A DNA stretch of 64,000 nt, from assembly GCF_046630445.1 (NCBI RefSeq), contig NC_092341.1, forward strand, positions 999,501 to 1,063,500. The letters run 5' to 3'. The notes beneath the pieces were generated by a model, which did not search any database, was not told the origin of the DNA, and saw nothing but the letters and a program-made list of their open reading frames with translations. The translations under genes and the position numbers were made by a program. This document shows positions 36,060 to 48,785 of the stretch, piece by piece. Numbering within the stretch: position 1 is the stretch's first letter; the number at the start of each line of letters is the position of its first letter. Source of the DNA: Rutidosis leptorrhynchoides. Taxonomy: Eukaryota; Streptophyta; Magnoliopsida; Asterales; Asteraceae.

Positions 36060-39000
36060 TGTAGTGACCCGAACTTTTCCATGTTTATATATATTAAATG
36101 AAATTGTTATTTACATGATTAAGTGTTTCCAACATGTTAAGCAATTAAACTTGTTAAGACTTGATTAATTGAAATAGGTTTCATATAGACAATTGACCAC
36201 CCAAGTTGACCGGTGATTCACGAACGTTAAAACTTGTAAAAACTATATGATGACATATATATGGTTATATATATAGTTAACATGATATTATGATAAGTAA
36301 GTATCTCATTAGGTATTTTAACAATGAGTTATATACATAAAAATGAGACTATTGAATTAAGAAACTCGAAAACGATATATATAACAATTATCGTTATAAC
36401 AACGTCTTACTAAGTACATATGAATCATATTAAGATATTGATACACTTGGTTAATTATGTTAAATGATAAGTAAATATATCATTAAGTGTATTAACAATG
36501 AACTACATATGTAAAAATAAGACTACTAACTTAATGATTTCGAATCGAGACATATACGTAACGATTATTGTTGTAACGATATTTAACTGTATATATATCA
36601 TACTAACATATATTATATATCATAATATCATGATAATATAACAATTTAACATCTCTTTAAATATAATAAACAATGGGTTAACAACATTTAACAAGATCGT
36701 TAACCTAAAGGTTTTAAAACAACATTTACATGTAACGACTAACGATGACTTAATGACTCAGTTAAAATGTATTTACATGTAGTGTTTTAATATGTATTCA
36801 TACACTTTTCAAAGACTTCAATACACTTATCAAAGTACTTCTACTTAACAAAAATGCTTACAATTACATCCTCGTTCAGTTTCATCAACAATTCTACTCG
36901 TATGCACCCGTATTCGTACTCGTACAATACACAGCTTTTAGATGTATGTACTATTGGTATATACACTCCAATGATCAGCTCTTAGCAGCCCATGTGAGTC
37001 ACCTAACATATGTGGGAACCATCATTTAGCAACTCGCATGAAATATCTCATAATATTACAAAAATATTAGTAATCATTCATGACTTATTACATGTAAACA
37101 AAATTACACATCCTTTATATGTAATCCATATACCAATGACCCAAAATACCTACAAACACTTTCATTCTTCAATTTTCTTCGTCTAATTGATCTCTCTCAA
37201 GTTCTATCTTCAAGTTCTAAGTGTTCTTCATAAATTCTATAAGTTCTAGTTTCATAAAATCAAGAATACTTCCAAGTTTGCTAGCTTACTTTCAATCTTG
37301 TAAAGTGAACATCCAACCTCAAGAAATCTTTCTTATTTATAGTAAGATATCTTTCTAATACAAGGTAATACTCATATTTAAACTTTGATTCAATTTCTAT
37401 AACTATAACAATCTTATTTCGAGTAGAAATCTTAATTGAACTTGTTTTCGTGTCATGATTTTGCTTCAAGAACTTTCCAGCCATCCAAGGATCCTTTGAA
37501 GCTAGATCTATTTTTCTCATTTCCAGTAGGTTTATCCACAAAACCTGAGATATTAATGATGTTCATAACATCATTCGATTCATATATATAAAACCACCTT
37601 ATTCGAAGGTTTAAACTTGTAATCACTAGAACATAGTTTAGTTAATTCTAAACTTGTACGCAAACAAAAGTTAATCCTTCTAACTTGACTTTTAAAATCA
37701 ACTAAACACATGTTATATATCTATATGATATTCTAACTTAATGATTTAAAACCTGAAAACACCAAAAACACCGTAAAACCGGATATACGCCGTCGTAGTA
37801 ACACCGCGGGCAGTTTTGGGTTTGATAATTAAAAACTATGATAAACTTTGATTTAAAATTTGTTCTTCTGGAAAAATTATTTTTCTTATGAACATGAAAC
37901 TATATCCAAAAATCATGGTTAAACTCAATGTGGAAGCATGTTTTTCAAAATGGTCATCAAGACGTCGTTCTTTCGACTGAAATGACTACCTTTACAAAAA
38001 CGACTTGTAACCTGTATTTCCGACTATAAACTTATACTTTTTCTGTATAGATTCATAAACTTAAGTTCAAAATGAAACCATAGCAATTGGATTCACTCAA
38101 AACGGATTTAAAACGAAGAAGTTATGGGTAAAACAAGATTGGATATTTTTGCTTGTTGTAGCTACGTGAAAATTGGTAACAAATCTATATTAATCATATC
38201 CCTGCTAACTTGTATTTTATTATACATGTATTCTAATATATTATGTAATCTTGGGATACCATAGACACGTATGCAAATGTTTTGACATATCATATCGACC
38301 CATCTATATATATTATTTGGAACAACCATAGACACTCTATATGCAGTAATGTTGGAGTTATCTATACAGGGTTGAGGTTATTCCAAAAATATATATACTT
38401 TGAGTTGTGATCTAGCCTGAGACGTGTATACACTGGGTCATGGATTTGGTCAAGATAATATATATCAATTTATTTTCTGTACATCTAACTATGGACAACT
38501 AGTTGTAGGTTACTAACGAGGACAGCTAACTTAATAAACTTAAAACATTAAAACGTATTAAAAATGTTGTAAATATATTTTGAACATACTTTGATATATA
38601 TGTACATATTTGTTATAGGTTCGTGAATCGACCAGTGGCCAAGTCTTACTTCCCGACAAAGTAAAAATCTGTGAAAGTGAGTTATAGTCCCACCTTTAAA
38701 ATCTAATATTTTGGGATGAGAATACATGCAAATTTATAAATGTTTTATGAAATAGACACAAGTAAATGAAACTACTTTATATGGGTGAATGATCGAAGCC
38801 GAATATGCCACTTTTTAGCTTGGTAGCCTAAGAATTTGGGAACAGACCCCCAATTTAACGCGAATCCTAAAGATAGATCTATCAGGCCCAACAAGCCCCA
38901 TTCTGGAATTTGGAATGCTTTAGTATTTCGAAATTATCATGTCCGATGGGTGTCCCGGAATGATGGAGATATTATATATGCATCTAGTTAATGTCGGTTA

Positions 39001-39498
39001 CCAGGTGTTCACCGTATGAATAAATTTTATCTCTATGTATGGGATGTATTGAAATATGAAATCTTTTGGTCTATTATTTCGATTGATAAATATATAGGTT
39101 AAACCTATAACTCACCAACATTTTTGTTGACGTTTAAAGTATGTTTATTCTCAGGTGATTATTAAGAGCTTCCGCTATTGCATACTAAAATAAAGACAAG
39201 ATTTGGAGTCCATGCTTGTATGGTATTATGTAAAAACTGCATTCAAGAAACTTATTTTTGATGTAATATATTCTTATTGTAAACCATTATGTAATGGTCG
39301 TGTGTAAACGGTATATTTTAGATTATCATTATTTGATAATCTACGTAATGCTTTTTAAACCTTTATCGATAAAATAAAGGTTATGGTTGTTTTAAAAATG
39401 AATGCAGTTTTTGAAAAACGTCTCATATAGAGGTCAAAACCTCGCGACGAAATCAATTAATATGGAATGTTTATAATCAATATGAATGGGACATTTCA
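36060..39498 (+). repeat. 5' LTR of E3 (3.44 kb)
   Basis: Collinear with the E1 and E2 LTRs but longer. The excess is mainly a diverged tandem copy: the AAGTANN(A/C)T(A/C)TCATTA...ATTAACAATGA block appears at about 36295 and again at about 36470. It starts TGTAGTGACC and ends GGGACATTTCA. Confidence 0.88.
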
Positions 39499-39500
39499 GT

Positions 39501-39512
39501 TGGTATCCGAGC
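39501..39512 (+). promoter_or_regulatory. Primer-binding site of E3
   Basis: TGGTATCCGAGC, identical to E2 and with the same one-base departure from the usual initiator-Met site. Confidence 0.85.
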
Positions 39513-39706
39513 GTTGGTCTTAGAGAACCAGAAATTTGCATTAGTATGTCTTATCAAGTTTGTTAGGATACATTAGTGAGTCTGGACTTCGACCGTGTTT
39601 TCTTTAAAAACGATTGCTTAACACTTTTGTTGGAAACTATATATTATTAACATGTAAATATTATGTGATATATTAACCTCTTAATGTGTTTGATATTGTG
39701 TGATAG

Positions 39707-40297
39707 ATGTCTACCACTAGTACAAATCCCATCGACTCACCTAATAATAATGAAGATTCGAATATACTTTGGGAAGATTCACAAATTTCAGAAGAGGAAC
39801 CGGAAGAGGAGGAACCGGAAGAGGAGGAACCGGAAGAAGAAGAGGTTTAGGAGGAAGAAATATTGATACCTACTGTAAATTGATTAAATAAAAGAAAATC
39901 CTCAATTAACGGACCAAAGTCAATAATGGTCAATGGTGTTTCCGCCGAGGAAGCAAAATATTGGGAAGATTACTAATTTTCCGATGAATCGGATCCCGAT
40001 GAGGATTTTGATGATGTTATAGAAATTACCTCGACCCAATTTAATAAAGCAAAAGAAAATAATAAGGGAAAAGGTATAAAAATAGAGAAACCTGATTCCA
40101 ACCCCGATGAACTTTATATGTATCGGCAACGTCCGTAATTCCTAAATTGTAACAATAACCCGGGAACCTCTAAACCACCAGGTTTTTCTAAACCATTGTG
40201 TAAAATGACGGCTCGTATTAGAGGAACACCATATATCCCTAGAAAATTAGGAAAACGAACCAAGTCCGAAGAAGAAGAAGCCAGTGATTCAGATTAG
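39707..40297 (+). pseudogene. E3 extra ORF 1 (acidic protein), broken
   Basis: Homologue of the intact E2 ORF at 9401. ATG at 39707 opens MSTTSTNPIDSPNNNEDSN; the frame runs to TAG at 40295-40297, interrupted by stops at 39848, 39881, 39974 and 40136. The Glu-rich tract uses PEEEE units and is shorter and more regular than in E2. The central MVNGVSAEEAKYWED and SDESDPD are conserved between the copies, suggesting that part mattered. Function unknown. Confidence 0.75.
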
Positions 40298-40435
40298 AGG
40301 GTTGTAATCATGTTGTGTATTATATGTATTGTAGTGTGCTTGTCCTTTTATGTTCTATGTAAAAATTGCTTGTATTGTTTGTTAATTGTCTTTTACGAAT
40401 CTAATCCTTGTCTATTTTATAGTATAAAAAACAAA

Positions 40436-41127
40436 ATAGACGTTAAGGGTAGACAACCGAATATTTTAGAAGACCTACCAGAGGATATGATTGAAGAAAT
40501 CTTGTCTAGAGTCTGTCAGAATTCATCAGCACATTTAGTTATGGTGAAATTAACTTGTCAAACATTTGAAAGACTTTCCATAAATGCCTTAGTTTATAAA
40601 AGGCTTTCCTTTGATAGGTGGGGTATATCACATTGGGGAGACCGTAAGTTACACCGTATTTTCTTTAAAGCGTTAAATGAGGGGAACCCAAATGCAATTT
40701 TACGCTACGGGTTAAGAACCTATTTTCACTCAACATATCCCAACATAGGATTTCGTGAGTTAGAAAGAGCTTCTAACATGCAACATAAAGAAGCATGTTA
40801 TACTTACGGGTTAGTGATGTTCGCTTCTTACCTAAGTGAGAAAAAGAACATCGGTTTACAACTTTTAAATAAAACCTTCCCACAAGTGATGGATTCAGTA
40901 GTTGGGGTGAGAAACAAGGTTTTTAGATTATTACGGGGCTGTTGGACATTACAAAACCCTCGTTCTTTTGACGACATTACAACATGCTGCCTAGCCAATG
41001 GTCATAACGGTTACTTTCCACAAGATCAAGGATGGAAGTCGTCTTAGTAAAACCAGAATGCATGATTTGTTTCTGGACTTATGAATTACGTGTCTTTATT
41101 TCCTTTGCTGAACAACTTGCGTATTAA
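40436..41127 (+). pseudogene. E3 extra ORF 2: captured F-box protein, lesions different from E2
   Basis: Aligns along its length with the E2 F-box gene. The F-box (LPEDMIEEILSRVCQNSSAH) has no 37-base duplication. The E2 start codon is ATA here (40436-40438), although an upstream in-frame ATG at 40310 leaves 245 codons open. One base is lost near 41034, which ends the frame at 41047; beyond it the other frame still encodes the CMICFWTYELRVF-like end to TAA at 41125-41127. Conserved blocks include ALVYKRLSFDRWGISHW, GNPNAI and MQHKEACYTYGLVMF. Plant F-box proteins with this C-terminal Cys pair are host genes, so capture by the retrotransposon is inferred. Confidence 0.75.
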
Positions 41128-41300
41128 CTAGATTTATCTTCAAAACTGTCCTGTATCAAAGTGTACTATATTTTATGTTATATGTAATATAGCGATGTTG
41201 TAAGTTTGAAGAATATTTATATGTGATATATTATTATAATAATTTTTTCATATGAAATTGTAGTAGTTGAATTGTATATTAGCTACTAAGTATGAACTTA

Positions 41301-41320
41301 ATGGGTAGGTAGTACCCGAA
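41301..41320 (+). promoter_or_regulatory. PPT-like hairpin upstream of gag in E3
   Basis: TGGGTAGGTAGTACCCG pairs as in E2; the one stem change leaves a G-T (G-U in RNA) pair, so the fold is kept. It lies about 130 bases before the gag ATG, as in E2. Confidence 0.5.
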
Positions 41321-41451
41321 TTTAAACTTATAAAATGCTAATATGAAGAAAAAACTTTTATAAATGAGTTCATATTATGCTACGAAATACTATTGACTAC
41401 TCTTAATATTCTGTATGATTAACTCAATTCTTTTGGCTATTTTTGAAGGAA

Positions 41452-42315
41452 ATGGCACCGGTGACTCGTCAGAACTTGAACATGAGTGAGGAAGACTTTC
41501 GTATTTTCCTTGCAGCAAACATAGCCGTAGTACAGGCTGCGATGCAAAATAACAATAACTCTGGATCTAGCAGTGGAACTAATTTCACAAGAAATCATGT
41601 AGGATGCTCCTACAAAGAATTCACTGCCTGCAAACCTTTGAAATTTGATGGAACCGAAGGACCAATTGGATTAAAACGATGGACCGAGAAGGTCGAGTCG
41701 GTGTTTGCCATAAGTAAGTGTACTGAAGAGGACAAAGTTAAGTACGCTACGTATACCTTCACAGGTACGGCGTTAACATGGTGGAATACCTATCTCGAGC
41801 AGGTAGGACAAGATGCTGCTTACGCACTACCATGGTCAGCATTCAAGCAATTGATGAACGAGCAGTATCGTCCCAGAAACGAGGTCAATAAGCTCAAGGT
41901 AGAGCTTAGAGGATTACGAACGCAAGGTTTCAATATCACCACGTACGAACGACGATTCACAGAATTGTGCCTATTGTGTCCCAGAACGTTCGAAGACGAA
42001 GAAGAGAAGATCGACGCATTTGTAAAAGGGTTACCGGAAAGAATTCCAGAAGATGTCAGTTCACACGAGCCCGCCTCCATACAAAAGGCAAGTCGAATGG
42101 CTCACAAATTAGTGAACCAGATCGAAGGAAGGATTAAAGAGCAGGCGACCGAAGAGGCTAACATGAAACAAGTCAAGAGAAAGTGGGAAGAAACCAATGA
42201 CAAGAGTCACCAATACAACAACAACAATCACAACCACAATCGCAATAACTATCCTAATAACCGCCACATCAATCCCAACAGCAACTACAATAACCGTCCC
42301 AACAACAATAACAAG

Positions 42316-42358
<43 letters not shown>

Positions 42359-45300
42359 TCAACAATAACAATCCCAACAACAATCTCAATAACAACAATG
42401 GCAACAAAAACCAAAAACAGCCATGCCAAAGATGTGAAGAGCATCACCTGGGATTCTGCACCACATTTTGCAACAGGTGTGAAAGAAATGGTCATAGCGC
42501 GAAGAAGTGCGAAATCTACGGACCAATGCATAACAGAACTAAAGGAACAAATAATGTCGGAACCAATAACACCGCCTTAGTTTGTTTTGGATGTGGAAAA
42601 CCGGGCCACTTTAGTAGAAATTGCCCGAATCAGGGGAATACTAATGGGCAGGGCCGCGGAAGAGTTTTCAATATTAATATGGCAGAAGCGCAGGAAGACC
42701 CGAAGCTTGTTACGGGTACGTTTCTCATTGACAATAAATCTGCTTATGTTTTATTTGATTCGGGTGTAGATAGAAGCTATATGAGTAGAGATTTTTGTAC
42801 TAAACTAAGTTGTTCACCGACGCCCTTGGATAATAAATTTTTACTCGAATTAGCAAATGGTAAATTAATTACAGCAAATAATATATGTCAGAATTGAGAA
42901 ATTAAACTGGTTAGCGAAACATTTAAGATTGACATGATACCAGTAGAGTTAGGGAGTTTTGATGTGATAATCGGTATGGACTGGTTGAAAGAAGTAAAAG
43001 CAGAGATCGTTTGTTACAAAAATGTAATTCGCATTATACGAGAAAAAGGAAAACCCTTAATGGTGTACGGAGAAAAGAGCAACGCGAAGTTAAATCTTAT
43101 TAGTAACCTAAAGGCACAAAAACTAATAAGAAAAGGTTGCTATGCTGTGCTAGCACACGTCGAGAAAGTCAATTCCGAAGAAAAGAACATCAATGATATT
43201 CCCGTCGCAAAAGAATTTCCCGATGTATTTCCGAAAGAATTACCGGGACTACCTCCACACCGATCTGTTGAATTTCAAATAGACCTTGTACCGGGAGCTG
43301 CACCAATAGCTCGTGCTCCATACAGACTCGCACCCAGCGAAATGAAGGAACTTCAGAGCCAATTACAAGAACTTTTAGAACGTGGTTTCATTCGACCAAG
43401 CACATCACCATGGAGAGCTCCTGTTTTGTTTGTCAAGAAGAAGGATGGTACATTTAGGTTATGTATCGACTACCGAGAGTTGAACAAACTTACCATCAAG
43501 AACCGCTACCCACTACCGAGAATCGACGACTTATTTGATCAACTACAAGGCTCATCGGTTTATTCTAAGATTGATTTACATTCTGGGTATCATCAAATGC
43601 GGGTGAAGGAGGATGATATTCCAAAGACTGCTTTTAGGACGCGTTACGGTCATTACGAGTTTATGGTTATGCCGTTTGGGTTGACTAACTCACCAGCTGT
43701 GTTCATGGACCTCATGAACCGAGTGTGTGGACCATACCTTGACAAGTTTGTCATTGTTTTCATCGATGACATACTTATTTACTCAAAGAATGACCAAGAA
43801 CATGAAGAACATTTGAGAAAAATGCTAGAGTTGTTAAGGAAGGAAAAACTGTACGCTAAGTTTTCAAAGTGTGCATTTTGGTTGGAAGAAGTTCAATTCC
43901 TCGGTCATATAGTGAATAAAGAAGGTATTTAGGTGGATCCAGCAAAGATTGAAACCGTTGAAAAATGGGAAACCCCGAAAACTCTGAAACACATACGCCA
44001 ATTTTTAGGACTAGTTGGTTACTACAGAAGGTTCATCCAAGGTTTTTCCAAAATAGAAAAACCTTTGACTGCATTAACGCATAAATGGAAGAAATTTGAA
44101 TAGAAGGATGAACAAGAAAAAGCGTTTCAATTGTTGAAGAAAAAGTTAACTATGGTACCTATATTGTCATTACCTGAAGAGAATGATGATTTTGTGATAT
44201 ATTGTGACACCTCAAAGCAAGGTCTCGGTTGTGTATTAATGCAACGAACGAAGGTAATTGCTTATGCGTCTAGACAATTGAAGATTCACGAGCAAAATTA
44301 TACGACGCATGATTTGGAATTAGGCGCGGTTGTTTTTGCATTAAAGACTTGGAGGCACTACTTATATGGGGTCAAATGTATTATATATACTGACCACAAA
44401 AGTCTTCAACACATATTTAATCAGAAACAACTGAACATGAGGCAGCGCAGGTGGATTGAATTGCTGAATGATTATGATTTTGAGATTCGTTACCACCCAG
44501 GAAAGGCAAATGTGGTTGCCGACGCCTTGAGCAGAAAGGACAGAGAACCTATTCGAGTAAAAGCTATGAATATAATGATTCACACTAACCTTACTACTCA
44601 AATAAAGGAGGCGCAACAAGGAGTTTTAAAAGAGGGAAATTTAAAGGATGAAATACCCAAAGGATCGAAGAAGCATCTTAATATTCGGGAAGACGGAACC
44701 CGGTATAGGGCTGAAAGGATTTGGGTACCAAAATTTGGAGATATGAGAGAAATGATACTTAGAGAAGCTCATAAAACCAGATACTCAATACATCCTGGAA
44801 CGGGGAAGATGTACAAAGATCTCAAGAAATATTTTTGGTGGCCAGGTATGAAAGCCGATGTTGCTAAATACGTAGGAGAATGTTTGACGTGTTCTAAGGT
44901 CAAAGCTGAGCATCAAAAACCATCAAATCTACTTCAACAACCCGAAATCCCGGAATGGAAATGGGAAAACATTATCATGAATTTCATCACTAAATTGCCA
45001 AGGACTGCAAGTGGTTTTGATACTATTTGGGTAATAGTTGATCGTCTCACCAAATCAGCACACTTCCTACCAATAAGAGAAGATGACAAGATGGAGAAGT
45101 TAACACGATTGTATTTGAAGGAAGTCGTCTCCAGACATGGAATACCAATCTCTATTATCTCTGATAGGGATGGCAGATTTATTTCAAGATTCTGGCAGAC
45201 ATTACAGCAAGCATTAGGAACTCGTCTAGACATGAGTACTGCTTATCATCCACAAACTGATGGGCAGAGCGAAAGGATGATACAAACGCTTGAAGACATG

Positions 45301-45877
45301 CTATGAGCATGTGTTATTGATTTCGGAAACAGTTGGGATCAACACCTTTTGTTAGCAGAATTTTCCTACAACAATAGCTACTATTCAAGCATTGAGATGA
45401 CGCCGTTTGAAGCACTCTATGGTAGAAAGTTCAGATCTCCGATTTTTTGGAGTGAAGTGGGGGATAGACAGATTACGGGTCCGGAGATAATACAAGAAAC
45501 TACCGAGAAGATCATCCAAATTCAACAACGGTTGAAAACCGCTCAAAGCAGACAAAAGAGCTACGTTGACATTAAAAGAAAAGATATAGAATTTGAAATC
45601 GGAGAGATGGTCATGCTTAAGGTTGCACCTTGGAAAGGCATTGTTCGATTTGGTAAATGAGGGAAATTAAATCCAAGGTATATAGGACCATTCAAGATTA
45701 TTGATCGTGTCGAACCAGTAGCTTACTGACTTGAATTACCACAACAACTCGCGGCTGTACATAACAATTTCCACGTCTCAAATTTGAAGAAATGTTTTGC
45801 TAAAGAAGATCTCACTATTCCGTTAGATGAAATCCAAATCAACGAAAAACTTCAATTCGTCGAAGAAACCGTCGAAT
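41452..45877 (+). pseudogene. E3 gag-pol, single frame with six nonsense codons, truncated
   Basis: ATG at 41452 (MAPVTRQNLNMSEEDF). Numbering from there plus three: capsid region to ~250, Asn-rich tract ~259-320, zinc motifs ~328-339, 343-356 and 381-394 (CFGCGKPGHFSRNC), protease DSGV ~439 (DSGA in E2), reverse transcriptase with FIDD, RNase H and integrase. Stops are at 42895, 43930, 44101, 45304, 45658 and 45727. No frameshift occurs, and every stop is explained by C-to-T on one strand or the other. The first integrase catalytic Asp is Asn here (MNFITKLP against MDFITKLP in E1). The frame is cut near 45877, so the chromodomain is absent. Confidence 0.9.
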
Positions 45878-45878
45878 A

Positions 45879-48613
45879 AGTCCTTCGTATTGCACACATA
45901 AAATCCTTATGGAAGAAGGTCATAAAACGTATGTGCAACGCCAACGAAGACTAAATCCTAATATGCAAGATGTTGTTAAGAAAGAAATTATTAAACTGCT
46001 TGATGCAGGTTTAATTTATCCAATTTCTGATAGTCCATGGGTAAGCCCAGTTCAATGCGTGCCTAATAAGGGTGGCATGACTGTCATCACAAATGAGAAA
46101 AATGAGCTTATTCCTACTAGGACTGTAACAGGATGGCGTGTATGTATTGATTATAGAAAATTAAATGACGCCACCAGAAAAGATCACTTTCCCTTACCTT
46201 TCATTGATCAAATGTTGGAAAGATTAGCCGGAAATAGTTACTATTGTTTTCTTGATGGTTTTTCCAGATATTTTCAAATTCCAATAGCACCCGAGGACCA
46301 AGAAAAAAACACGTTCACGTGCCCTTATGGTACTTTTGCTTACAAACGCATGCCATTTGGACTTTGCAACGCCCCTGCAACCTTTCAAAGGTGCATGATG
46401 GCGATTTTTCACGACATGATAGAAGAATGCATGGAAGTTTTCATGGATGACTTTTCAGTCTTCGGTGATACATTTGAATCATGTCTAGTTAATCTTGAAC
46501 GAATGCTTATTAGATGCGAACAATCAAATCTAGTACTTAATTGGGAAAAATGCCATTTCATGATTAAAGAATGCATCGTTCTTGGACATAAAATTTCAAA
46601 GGAAGGAATTGAAGTGAATAGAGCTAAAGTAGATGTAATTGCTAAACTTCCACATCCCACCAATGTTAGAGGAGTTAGGAGTTTTCTAGGGCATGCCGAT
46701 TTTTACCGACGTTTCATAAAAGATTTTTCTAAAATTGCCACTCCTATGAATAAACTCCTAGAAAAGGATGCTCCATTCATCTTTTCAGATGAATGTATCA
46801 AATCTTTTAATATTCTTAAAGAAAAACTCACTAATGCGCCGATCATGATAACTCCAAATTGGAATCTACCGTTTGAACTTATGTGCGATGCAAGTGATTT
46901 TGCAATGGGAGCCGTTTTAGGACAAAGGATTGAAAAACGATTTCAACCTATATATTATGCTAGTAAGACGTTACAAGGAGCATAAACAAATTACACAACT
47001 ACTGAAAAAGAACTCCTTGCTATTGTCTTTGCTTTTAACAAATTTCGTTCATATCTCGTTCTAGCTAAAACGGTGGTCTATACCGACCAATCTGCTCTTA
47101 GATACCTATTTTCGAAACAAGATGCTAAACCACGATTAATCCGTTGGATCTTACTCTTACAAGAGTTTGATATTGAAATCCGAGATAAAAGAGGAGCAGA
47201 AAATCTCGCCGCTGATCATCTTTCTCGTCTTGAAAATCCTGAATTAGAAGTTCTAAATGAATCGGCCATACAAGACAACTTTCCTGATGAATATCTATTG
47301 AAGATAGATTATAATGAAATTCCATGGTTTGCAGACTATGCAAACTACTTAGTATGTGGATTCCTTGAAAAAGGATTATCGTACCAAAATGAAAGAAATT
47401 CTTTAGTGATATAAAACACTATTTTTGGGAAGATCCATATTTGTTTAAAAGTTGTCCAGATGGAATAATACGCCGATGTGTATTCGGAGATGAAGCTAGT
47501 AAAATCTTAAACCATTATCACACAGGACCAACAGGAGGGCATTATAGGCCTCAGCTCACAGCAAGAAAAGTTTATGATGCTGGATTCTATTGGCCTACAA
47601 TTTACAAAGACGCACACCTTCTTTGCAAATCCTGTGATGCTTGTCAAAGGGCCAAAAAAATAAGTCAACGTGATGAAATGCCACAAAATGTCATTCAAGT
47701 ATGTGAAGTATTTGACATTTAGGGTATTGACTTTATGGGTCCATTTCCAAAATCTCATAATAATCTATATATTCTCGTTGCCATTGATTATGTATCTAAA
47801 TGGGCAGAAGCACAAGCTCTCCCAACTAACGATGCACGAGTTGTAGTCAACTTTTTAAAACGTCTTTTTGCAAGGTTTGGAACACCGAAAGCTTTAATAA
47901 GTGATCGGGGTACTCATTTCTGTAATAATCAACTTGAGAAAGTTCTTAAAAGATATGGAGTAACTCATAAAATCTCCACCGCATATCATCCACAGACAAG
48001 TGGACAAGTTGAAAATACCAACCGAGCTTTAAAACGTATTCTAGAGAAAACCGTAGGATCAAATCCGAAGGAATGGTCCATTAAATTGGAGGATGCACTC
48101 TGGGCTTTTAGAACAGCCTATAAAACTCCAATTGAAACCACACCTTTTAAACTCATTTACGAAAAAGCATGTCATCTTCCAGTAGAAATTGAACATAAAG
48201 CATTTTGGGCTTTGAAGACATATAATCTTGATTTACATGAAGCTGGACGTCTACGATTAAGTCAACTAAACGAATTAGAAGAATTAAGACAAGAAGCATA
48301 TGAAAATTCGCTAATCTATAAGGAAAGAACGAAGAAATAGCATGATAAAAGAATCAGAAGTTCAAAAGAATTTAAAGAAGGAGACAGAGTTCTTCTTTTC
48401 AATTCACGATTCAAGCTATTTCCTGGAAAATTGAAATCAAGATGGTCTGGACCATTCATAGTCAAAAGAGTTTTTCCATACGGAATAATAGAATTAATAA
48501 ATTCAAATGGGATTGAATTTAAAGTTAATGGTCACAGAGTTAAACATTACATAGATAGTCCGATGGAAGTTGACAACGAAGTTAATCACAATTTTAACAC
48601 CACAGCTAACTAA
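45879..48613 (+). pseudogene. Athila pol on + strand: RT, RNase H, integrase; broken
   Basis: [10 protein letters not shown] leads into RT with [36 protein letters not shown] and the catalytic [10 protein letters not shown], then RNase H (MCDASDF, TDQSAL) and integrase. The integrase zinc region keeps both His (HTGPTGGH) and the Cys pairs; the triad lies in [14 protein letters not shown] and GQVENTN. Lesions: TAA at 46983 (in LQGA-stop, Gln expected), a frameshift near 47390, TAG at 47720 and TAG at 48338 (both Trp expected). The end (GPFIVKRVFPYGIIELIN) matches the C-terminal integrase domain of Athila. A GTGTGGGGAG purine run follows the stop. Confidence 0.88.
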
Positions 48614-48785
48614 GTGTGGGGAGAATCAAGTCTTTTAAGGATAATATGTATTTCTGTTAGAGTTAGATTTTCTGTTTTCGTGTAGTTCTCAAAAATGGAA
48701 CCCGAATGGTCTTTCCCTAGCAGACCCTAAAGAACTAGTCTTCTCCCCCCATTCTGAATTTTTATTTTTTTTAGGTTTTTACGAA

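Larger units (their letters stand above)
36060..45877 (+). mobile_element. E3: third copy of the E chromovirus family, 3' end lost
   Basis: 5' LTR, primer-binding site, acidic ORF, F-box ORF, PPT-like hairpin and gag-pol follow as in E2. It is inserted in the fifth gag codon of the preceding element; the bases before it, CCGTG, should be one target-site copy. At 45875-45880, inside the region between integrase and chromodomain, the sequence switches to Athila pol ([10 protein letters not shown]) with only a few ambiguous bases at the join. The chromodomain and 3' LTR are therefore missing, as after an illegitimate recombination deletion. Confidence 0.88.

Noticed and set aside
40310-40435. 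Hydrophobic N-terminal extension of the E3 F-box ORF as a signal peptide
   Set aside because: E2 has a stop between the matching leader and the F-box start, so the extension is probably leader sequence that happens to be open.
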